NCBI RefSeq assembly: GCF_040958095.1
Contig: NC_091154.1
Coordinates: 43,015,452 to 43,079,451 of the forward strand
DNA: 64,000 nt
Direction of reading: 5' to 3'
Origin: Procambarus clarkii
Taxonomy: Eukaryota > Arthropoda > Malacostraca > Decapoda > Cambaridae
Of the stretch, positions 57,627-64,000 are shown piece after piece. The notes under the pieces were generated by a model, which saw only the letters and a list, made by a program, of their open reading frames with translations, ran no database searches and was not told where the DNA came from. A program made the position numbers and the translations under genes. Numbering within the stretch: position 1 is the first letter of the stretch; each line of letters starts with the position of its first letter.

Positions 57627-57858
57627 TACATACATACATACATACATACATACATACATACATACATACATACATACATACATACATACATACATACATA
57701 CATACATACATACCTACATGCATACATACATACATACATACATACATACATACATACATAAATACAACCATACATTCATACATACATACATACATACATA
57801 CATACATACATACATACATACATACATACATACATACATACATACATACATACATACA
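57627..57858. repeat. (ATAC)n microsatellite
   Basis: Tetranucleotide repeat with few interruptions; Cys-Met-Tyr-Val ORFs are artefacts. Confidence 0.95.
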
Positions 57859-58124
57859 TTTATTTAACGCATGTGGTACACGCACAAGGGGACACAGGTG
57901 GAAGCTGAGTACCCAAATGAGCCACAGAGACTTTTTCAGTGTCAGAGTAGGTAATAAATGGAATGCATTAGGCAGTAATGTGGTGGAGGCTAACTCCTTA
58001 CACAGTTTCAAATGTAGATATGACAGAGCCCAGTAGGCTCAGGAATCTGTACATCAGTTGATTGACGATTGAGAAGCGGGACCAAAGAGACAAAGCTCAA
58101 CCCCCGCTACCTCAACTAGGTGAG
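57859..58124 (+). mobile_element. CR1-group LINE 3' fragment, copy 5, embedded in (ATAC)n
   Basis: Short coding end (GTRTRGHRWKLSTQMSHRD-type, with a small deletion near 57,930), then the family 3' UTR and AACTAGGTGAGTAC, which turns directly into ATACATAC. Confidence 0.85.
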
Positions 58125-58202
58125 TACATACATACATACATACATACATACATACATACATACATACATACATACATACATACATACATACATACATACA
58201 TA
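58125..58202. repeat. (ATAC)n microsatellite following the LINE tail
   Basis: Tetranucleotide run that starts within the GAGTACATAC of the LINE tail. Confidence 0.95.
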
Positions 58203-58344
58203 AGATATAAAACAGTGGAGGATTCCCAGGTAGAACAATCAATCCACAATGCCCATTACCCCTTTACCCTGTTGTCCCTAACTACACAACTATACAAGAG
58301 GCATTAACACGTGAAATGGCTGATCCCCTATCACGATAGCATGC

Positions 58345-59040
58345 ATGGGGACCAATTGCCTGACCCGCAGTCCTGGTTGATACCTGGTTGATGGGGTTCT
58401 GGGAGTTCTTCTACTCCCCAAGCCCGGCCCGAGGCCAGACTTTACTTGTGAGAGTTTGGTCCACCAGGCTGTTGCTTGGAGCGGCCCGCAGGCCCACATA
58501 CCCACCACAGCCCGGTTGGCCCGGCACTCCTTGAAGGAAACAATCTAGTTTCCTCTTGAAGATGTCCACGGTTGTTCCTGTAATATTTCTGATGCTCGCT
58601 GGTAGGACGTTGAACAACCGTGGACCTCTGATGTTCATACAGTGTTCTCTGATTGTGCCCATGGCACCTCTGCTCTTCAATGGTTCTATTCTGCATTTTC
58701 TTCCATGTCGTTCACTCCAGTACGTTATTATTTTACTGTGCAGATTTGGGACCTGGCCCTCCAGTATCTTCCATGTGTATATTATTTGATATCTCTCTCG
58801 TCTCCTTTCTAGTGAGTACATTTGGAGAGCTTTGAGACGATCCCAATAATTTAGGTGCTTTATCTCGTCTATGCGTGCCGTATATGTTCTCTGTATTCCC
58901 TCAATTTCAGCAATCTCTCCTGCTCTGAAGGGGGAAGTGAGTACTGAGCAGTACTCAAGACGGGACAACACAAGTGATTTGAAGAGTACAACCATTGTGA
59001 TGGATCTCTGGACTTGAAGGTTCTCGTAATCCATCCTATC
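58345..59040 (-). mobile_element. LINE 3' fragment, third family (minus)
   Basis: A 207-codon ORF (59,034-58,411) with LVLSRLEYCSVLTSPFRAGE, LNYWDRLKALQMYSLERRRE and GPRLFNVLPASIRNITGTTV is the C-terminal region of a LINE RT protein. The 3' end includes GAAGAACTCCCAGAACCCC and CCAGGTATCAACCAGG. 5'-truncated near 59,040. It is distinct from both other CR1-like families here. Confidence 0.8.
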
Positions 59041-59139
59041 ATTCCGTCTTGCTCTTCAAATAATTTTTGGGTTAACATGAAAACATCTCTCGAGTTTATC
59101 TCTCTAATGTTGTTTTCCCATCTTTCATTTTATCGGCTT

Positions 59140-59228
59140 AGTTCCTTTATTATGCCCCAATTACTCATCCATTGAGCGGTAGTTAAACTGAACCCAAATT
59201 TAATAGTTCCTTTTGCTAAGCAAGCTAC
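59140..59228. repeat. Interspersed repeat related to 25,050-25,185
   Basis: TTTATTATGCCCCAATTACT ... TTTGCTAAGCAAGC is a diverged partner of the 25-kb copy. Confidence 0.45.
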
Positions 59229-59724
59229 AGTCTTGATAAGTCAGATATATTTCTCTCTCGAGAAAATGTATCTTCTTGTATATAAGTGAATAAATAAATT
59301 CGTTTGTTTAATTCTAATGCTTGTAGGTGAGAACAGTTGTGAACGTCAGCTAGCGCACAAGTACATGAGCGCCCAAAATACTTTTTCACAAAAGACATGT
59401 ACAGATAGGCGTGTGGCTTCTGACTTCTTTTTTATTCATTAATATTAAATATTAGGCGCTTACCTATAATAGTTATCATTTTATACAAGTATAACTATCA
59501 CATAAGAAATATAAAAGGAGTTTATCAAAAAACTGACAGAAGTGTTGTGTTTTGTGCGTTGTATCGTGTTTGTGGGCATTCGGGGCGTGTTGTGTTTACG
59601 CTGGCGGGCGGCGTCCTTACCAACTCCAGATTATGTCTATTACATCACCAAACTTCATTTAATAACTATATGCCTGTTAAGTAGAAGATTTTAATTGCTA
59701 ATAGCATTATATTGTCGTCTTAAT

Positions 59725-60669
59725 ATGAAACGTACTACCACACTACCCATCAACATTGGTGTTCCCCAGGGCAGCATACTTGGCCCTCTCCTCTTTCTCA
59801 TCTACATTAATGACCTTCCAAATGCCTCCCAACACCTCACACCAATTCTATTTGCTGATGACACAACCTTCATTTACTCCAGTCCTGATCCCCTTGCTCT
59901 AAATGCCACAGTAAATACTGAGCTTAATAAAGTCCATCTGTGGCTAACTGCCAACAAACTCACCCTTAACATTGACAAAACTTTCTATATTCTGTTTGGC
60001 AATAAATCCTCTAATCAAATAAATCTCAAAATACACAATACCCAAATTTGTAACAAATTAGATGGCAAATTCCTTGGCATTCTCATTGACCACAAGCTGA
60101 ATTTCCAGGGACACATTCTAAACATATCAAAAAAAGTTTCAAAAACTGTGGGCATTCTTTCTAAGATCAGATATTATGTACCACGCCCTGCCCTGGTGAC
60201 TCTCTATTACTCCCTTATCTATCCATATCTCAACTATGGTATTTGTGCTTGGGGCTCTACTACCCAAAATCACTTACGTCCTCTAATTACTCAACACAAA
60301 GCTGCTATTAGGACAATATCCAATTCTGGCCCCAGACATCACTCGGTACCCCTACTCAAATCTCTGAATATGTTAGACATTAAGTCACTGCACATTCTCT
60401 CATGTGTATTATACATATATAAAACGCTAAACTATAATGCCAATCCTGATCTCAAAAGCTTCATAGAAGGTTGTAACAGAACCCATGAGCACCACACCAG
60501 AAATAAATACAGTTTTGATATTCCTAGAGTACGACTAAATCAAACCAGAAATGCTCTACAAATCAAGGGGCCCAGAATGTGGAATGACCTTCCCAACCAT
60601 GTTAAAGACTGTACCTCTCTCAACCAGTTTAAGTTAAAAACGAAGCTATACCTAATAAATTCCATGTAA
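59725..60669 (+). pseudogene. LINE reverse transcriptase C-terminal part
   Basis: Open for about 315 codons: GVPQGSILGPLLFLIYINDL, FADDTTFIYS (catalytic DD), LTANKLTLNIDKTF, KFLGILIDHKLNFQGHI, then YSLIYPYLNYGICAWG and a C-terminal GPRMWNDLPNHVKDC. The fingers and endonuclease are missing because of 5' truncation; the Met at 59,695 belongs to repeat R and is not the gene start. No internal stops, so the insertion is recent relative to its host repeat. It shares its 3' UTR tail with the SINE at 61,067. Confidence 0.85.
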
Positions 60670-61021
60670 CCCACCTTACCCCCCTGTTGTCAACCCATGT
60701 ATATTTTTTGTTTTTTTGTTTTTCAAATCAACGCTGTTTGAATGTAATTTTCTGTAATAATTTGTAATTGTATTTGTGCTGCTTTTTCAACAATGTTCCC
60801 CCCTCTTTTACCTCTATTTTTTATATGTACTCATCACATCTTTTCTTTTTACTCATTAGTTTTAAGCTGTAGTCATTAATGTTTTTCCTGCCCGAAACGC
60901 TTTGCGTAATAGTGGCTTTAGGCATTGTATGTACTAGCTCTATAAAGCCAACAAACTTTGTAAATCTCTTTATGTATGTACCTTACCTAAATAAAGATTA
61001 TTATTATTATTATTATTATTA
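59725..61021 (+). mobile_element. LINE (L2/CR1-like) inserted in repeat R, with (ATT)n tail
   Basis: Starts inside the RT domain and ends with a 3' UTR carrying CTGCCCGAAACGCTTTGCGT and (ATT)n at about 60,998-61,020. Repeat R continues on both sides (CTTAATA before, AACACGTAC after). Confidence 0.85.
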
Positions 61022-61066
61022 AACACGTACATATATACGAAACGTCTATAGCTGGTGTCCGAAGTG

Positions 61067-61349
61067 CAGTCTCTGTGGTGTAGTGGTAAGACACTCGCCT
61101 GGCGTTCCGCGAGCGCTATGTCATGGGTTCGTATCCTGGCCGGGGAGGATTTACTGGGCGCAATTCCTTAACTGTAGCCTCTGTTTAACGCAACAGTAAA
61201 ATGTGTACTTGGATGAAAAAACGATTCTTCGCGGCAGGGGATCGTATTCCAGGGACCATATAGGATTAAGGACTTGCCCGAAACGCTACGCGTACTAGTA
61301 GCTGTACAAGAATGTAACAACTCTTGTATATATCTCAAAAAAAAAAAAA
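61067..61349 (+). mobile_element. tRNA-derived SINE, AAGTG target duplication
   Basis: Head: TGGTGTAGTGGTAAGAC (A box) and GGGTTCGTATCC (B box). The body is followed by a tail CTTGCCCGAAACGCTACGCG shared with the LINE 3' UTR at 60,890, then CTTGTATATATCTC and poly-A. Flanks AAGTG at 61,062-61,066 and 61,350-61,354; repeat R is continuous when the SINE is ignored. Confidence 0.85.
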
Positions 61350-61655
61350 AAGTGGTAAAAATATTAGTGTGCGATGTTGTCAATGTACTGAGTGTCTTGT
61401 ATCCCATCTGCTATGGGAGAGTTGTTTCCTTCAAAAAGTATAATCGTGTGGCATTATGTTTAAAGAAACAATTCCAAGTACATTCTTTGATTTAAAACAT
61501 GAGGATAAATACAAATGTAAATTCTAATTTACCAGGTATAAAAAAAAAAAAGTTGGAAAAAAGATACGCGGAACCAGAAAAAATATTGGAACGCTTAGGT
61601 GATGAGAGGGTAAGCAGCCATTTCAGCAGCGCCAGCCGGTGATATCCAACACAAG

Positions 61656-61732
61656 TTTGTTGTTGTTTAAGATTCGCTACTTGGAACAAAAAGTTCAAAG
61701 TAGCACGGGCTATGGTGAGCTGGTAGTGGACT
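61656..61732 (-). mobile_element. 77-bp retroelement end with (AAC)n tail, 13-bp target duplication
   Basis: TATCCAACACAAG (61,643-61,655) and TATCCAGCACAAG (61,733-61,745) differ at one base. On the minus strand the insert contains CTCACCATAGCCCGTGCTAC, the self-complementary TTGAACTTTTTGTTCCAA and ends in AACAACAACAAA. An oppositely oriented copy lies at 63,208-63,290. Confidence 0.8.
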
Positions 61733-61934
61733 TATCCAGCACAAGCAGGTAAGGGAAACCTTGACACAAACTGCATCTATCATAAAGAAGAATCACCACC
61801 ATTGACCTCCAATTGCTCACATCGAGTCTAACTCTAAGAAACAACACTCAAGCCTTGGCGCGTATCCCGCCATCTCCACTCGTGCCGTCACCCGGAGGAA
61901 AAAACTTTAAGACACTGCACCTATCATAAAGAAC

Positions 61935-62726
61935 ATGAAGCCTCACCAGTGTCCACAGTGTGGGAAGGTATTCACCCGTCTTGGACTTAAGGAGACTCAC
62001 ATGTTAGTGCATTCAAGGGTAAAACCTCATGAGTGTCCAGAGTGTGGGAAGGCATTCAGTCAGCGTGGAAATATGAGGACGCACTTGTTAGTGCATTCAG
62101 GTATCAAACCCCATGAGTGTGCACAGTGTGGGAAGGCATTCACGCGTCCTCAACAGATGAAGACTCACATGTTAGTGCATTCAGGTGTCAAAACTCATGA
62201 GTGTCCACAATGTGGGAAGGTATTCGCTCATCTAGGAAGTATGAAGAGGCACTTGTTAGTGCATTCAGGTGTCAAACCTCATGAGTGTCCACAGTGTGGG
62301 AAGACATTCAGTCAGCGTGGACATATGAGGACGCACTTGTTAGTTCATTCAGGTGTCAAACTTCATGAGTGTACACAGTGTGGGAAGGTATTCACCCGTC
62401 CAGAACATATGAAGATTCACATGTTAGTGCATTCAGGTGATAAATCTCATGAGTGTCCAGAGTGTGGGAAGAGATTCAGTCGTCTTGAAAATATGAAGAC
62501 TCACAGGATGATTCATGCGGATGAGAGACCTTTTGAATGTGCCGAGTGTTACAAAAAATTTAGAACACGTGGAAGTATGATAAAGCACTTGTTAGTGCAT
62601 TCGGGTGATAAACCTCATGAGTGTCCAGAGTGTGGGAAGAAATTCACTCAGCTTGGACATATGAAGAGGCACAAGATGGTACATGCAGATGATAGGCTAG
62701 ACATTTTGAGTGTGGAAGATAATTAA
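61935..62726 (+). CDS. C2H2 zinc-finger protein, nine fingers
   Basis: 263 codons without introns. Nine classical fingers of the form CX2CX12HX3H repeat every 28 residues from residue 6 (CPQCGKVFTRLGLKETH) to CPECGKKFTQLGHMKRH, joined by HSGVKPHE-type linkers in place of the usual TGEKP. Fingers 2 and 5 (SQRG), 3 and 6 (TRP) and 1, 4 and 7 resemble each other, pointing to duplication of three-finger blocks. It probably binds DNA in the nucleus as a transcription regulator; target unknown. Finger 8 has CAECYK instead of CxxCGK but keeps its ligands. Upstream exons could exist; alternatively it is a retrocopy. The only non-transposon gene I can support. Confidence 0.75.
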   Translation: MKPHQCPQCGKVFTRLGLKETHMLVHSRVKPHECPECGKAFSQRGNMRTHLLVHSGIKPHECAQCGKAFTRPQQMKTHMLVHSGVKTHECPQCGKVFAHLGSMKRHLLVHSGVKPHECPQCGKTFSQRGHMRTHLLVHSGVKLHECTQCGKVFTRPEHMKIHMLVHSGDKSHECPECGKRFSRLENMKTHRMIHADERPFECAECYKKFRTRGSMIKHLLVHSGDKPHECPECGKKFTQLGHMKRHKMVHADDRLDILSVEDN

Positions 62727-63207
62727 GAGACTGTTGAAGGCTAATGAGGCACATAATGGTATATTAACTTACCTTTAAGCTGACTGTGTGCTATCACAAT
62801 GTCAGTTGGATGTCCTTCAGAGGTAATTATGTTATACTGTATTTTATTTGATAAATACACTTCAAAATGACAAGATCTAAAAGACGTTTTATTATATTAT
62901 TTTTATGAAATGTTCTTCGTAGACCAAGCAAGGACTAGAGAAGCTGTCATTAGAAAAACAAAAAAGTGCGTATAAGTAAAGAAATATCTCTTTAGTTTAG
63001 CAGAGATAAAACAGCTTTATATGTGTTTTTCTTCATATTTATGTAAATAATGATGTGCTTTCTATTTTTGTTCTCTGGAAATTTATTTAAAATGTAATAT
63101 ACTCTGTAGCTTAGTTATGGACATTATATTTTTAATATTATTTGGCACTGGAGCTGGTGAAGATAAGTCTGAGATATACTTAAGATGAGATCATTTTACT
63201 TTAAATA
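62727..63207. other. 3' flank of the zinc-finger ORF
   Basis: AT-rich, no ORF or repeat recognised. It probably includes the 3' UTR. Confidence 0.5.
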
Positions 63208-63290
63208 CTACGGGCTCACCATAGCCCGTGTTATTTGGAACTTTTTGTTCCAAGTAGCGAATTTTTAACAACAACAACAACAACAATTTT
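63208..63290 (+). mobile_element. Retroelement end with (AAC)n tail, plus copy
   Basis: GGGCTCACCATAGCCCGTGT, then TTGGAACTTTTTGTTCCAAG and GCGAATTTTTAACAACAACA: the same family as 61,656-61,732, in inverted orientation, with a longer AAC tail. Confidence 0.8.
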
Positions 63291-63529
63291 ATTGGTAGGG
63301 AAATGTGTATTAATCAAGAAATTAGCTCATCAGATTCATATGCAAACTGATATTCATTTTTAATTTTTTGTTTTTGCTTATTTATGAGTTCTACTTTTGA
63401 TTTGAAATGTGTTACTCAAGAGTTTATTGTAGGCATACTAGCATTTATATCTGTCAGTCAAAAATTTATACTCTAGCCTAGCTTTATCAGTTATGCTGTA
63501 ATTGCCTTGAAATATATTTTAACTGATTT

Positions 63530-63690
63530 ACCTGAGGGCCACTAACCCTAGTGGCCTCGACAAGGACAGGAAGCTGGTGGCTTGTCAAAGGTATCCCCAT
63601 TTGCCATGATGATCTTTTCCAGGTATACTTTGAAATTCAGCACAGTTATAGCAGTTACAGTTGCAGAAGGTAGGAGGCAACATGAGTCAG
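63530..63690. repeat. Old interspersed repeat, copy 2
   Basis: CTGAGGGCCACTAACCCTAG, GACAAGGACAGGAAGCTGG and TTTTCCAGGTATACTTTGAA match the copy at 44,712-44,960 loosely in the same order. Confidence 0.5.
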
Positions 63691-63706
63691 TAACCCTATG
63701 GGTGAA

Positions 63707-63840
63707 AAAGCTTGACTGGAAGTTATATTAGTCTGACTGGCAATTATATTAGCATGACTGGCAATTAAATTAGCATGACTGGCAAATATATTAACATGAC
63801 TGGCAATTATATTATCTTCACTGGCAATTATATTATGACT
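63707..63840. repeat. Minisatellite of about 22-24 bp
   Basis: About six units of CATGACTGGCAATTATATTAG type, with small changes. Confidence 0.88.
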
Positions 63841-63844
63841 TTGT

Positions 63845-63987
63845 ATTTATTATTTATTTATTTATATATATACATACAAGAAGGTACATTGGGTTTATGA
63901 GAGTACAAAGCAATGAAGATTTCACATTCTTGTAAAGCCAGTAACAGGCATAGCATTTTGGGTAGGTCCCTAATCTAACAGTTAATT
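63845..63987 (-). mobile_element. SINE/LINE 3' tail, minus copy
   Basis: The reverse complement reads CCAAAATGCTATGCCTGTTA, CTGGCTTTACAAGAATGTG and CTCTCATAAACCCAATGTAC, then an AT-rich end: same family as 33,878-33,988. It runs to the window edge region. Confidence 0.72.
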
Positions 63988-64000
63988 TTAAGGAAGTAAT

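Larger units (their letters stand above)
59262..61395 (-). repeat. Dispersed repeat R, inverted copy, split by a LINE and a SINE
   Basis: Three segments (59,262-59,724; 61,022-61,066; 61,350-61,395) together reconstruct the reverse complement of 24,373-24,932. Examples are TAGACATAATC(T/C)GGAGTTGG read on the minus strand, GACACCAGC beside the SINE, and GTGCGATGTTGTCAATGTAC after it. Confidence 0.78.

Noticed and set aside
57566..58242. Cys-Met-Tyr-Val repeat ORFs
   Set aside because: Artefact of (ATAC)n.
61067..61140. Functional tRNA gene
   Set aside because: A and B boxes are present but the acceptor arm does not pair, and the sequence continues as a SINE body with poly-A and a target duplication.

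Overview
The window is eukaryotic, repeat-dense genomic DNA, and I read it as a malacostracan, probably a decapod crustacean (crayfish or lobster grade). The basis is the CR1-group LINE ends with GGTGAGTAC tails, the CGAGCGTAGCTCTCATCC-type LINE ends, Penelope-like elements with GIY-YIG domains, long (AT)n, (CA)n and (ATAC)n tracts, and Polinton/Maverick elements. Assignment to decapods rests on my memory of these repeat families, not on a search. There are no bacterial-type operons, rRNA genes or CRISPR arrays. The only plausible host gene is a single-exon nine-finger C2H2 zinc-finger ORF at 61,935-62,726. Almost everything else is mobile DNA, much of it nested.

Layout. 0.2-5.6 kb: two decayed CR1-group LINE copies. 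5.6-23.1 kb (minus strand): Polinton-like element A. Its genes all point the same way, in the order DNA polymerase B, packaging ATPase, integrase with chromodomain, small core-like protein, YLVPRK protein, a small basic protein, penton-like protein, pVI-like protein, major capsid protein and adenain-type protease. A is broken by an R2-clade LINE (9.0-12.1 kb), a short retroelement in the integrase (15-bp target duplication), a CR1-group LINE in the polymerase (18.1-21.9 kb) and a SINE in the polymerase (11-bp duplication). 23.1-24.3 kb: a fold-back palindrome, an (AT)n tract and a tandem array of 252-bp tRNA-derived SINE units. 25.4-29.4 kb (plus strand): a second, diverged Polinton B that keeps only the structural module, with a nearly open capsid gene and an intact protease. 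31.0-33.7 kb: two minisatellites. 34.1-40.2 kb (minus): a Ty3/Gypsy LTR element whose integrase precedes RNase H, as in Gmr1-type elements, with the reverse transcriptase domain deleted. 40.1-42.3 kb: a second fold-back, (AT)n and a tandem array of 262-bp units of the same SINE. 43-44.4 kb: LINE tails and a third fold-back. 46.1-57.6 kb: a Penelope-like cluster with two ORF copies head to head, a 6.3-kb I-group LINE inserted with a 13-bp duplication, a solo LTR inserted with a 5-bp duplication, and several terminal copies around (AT)n. 57.6-61.4 kb: LINE tails in (ATAC)n, a minus-strand LINE end, and a dispersed repeat (R) carrying a LINE and a SINE. 61.6-64 kb: the zinc-finger ORF between inverted short retroelement ends.

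How it fits together. The two Polintons supply a comparative pair: the order and spacing of the virion genes are kept although the proteins have diverged, and a 15-nt non-coding motif upstream of the penton-like gene is identical. Nearly every protein-coding element carries stops or frameshifts, so these are fossils rather than active copies. The recurring structural theme is inverted duplication beside microsatellites (three fold-backs plus the Penelope inverted pairs) and microsatellites growing from LINE tails.
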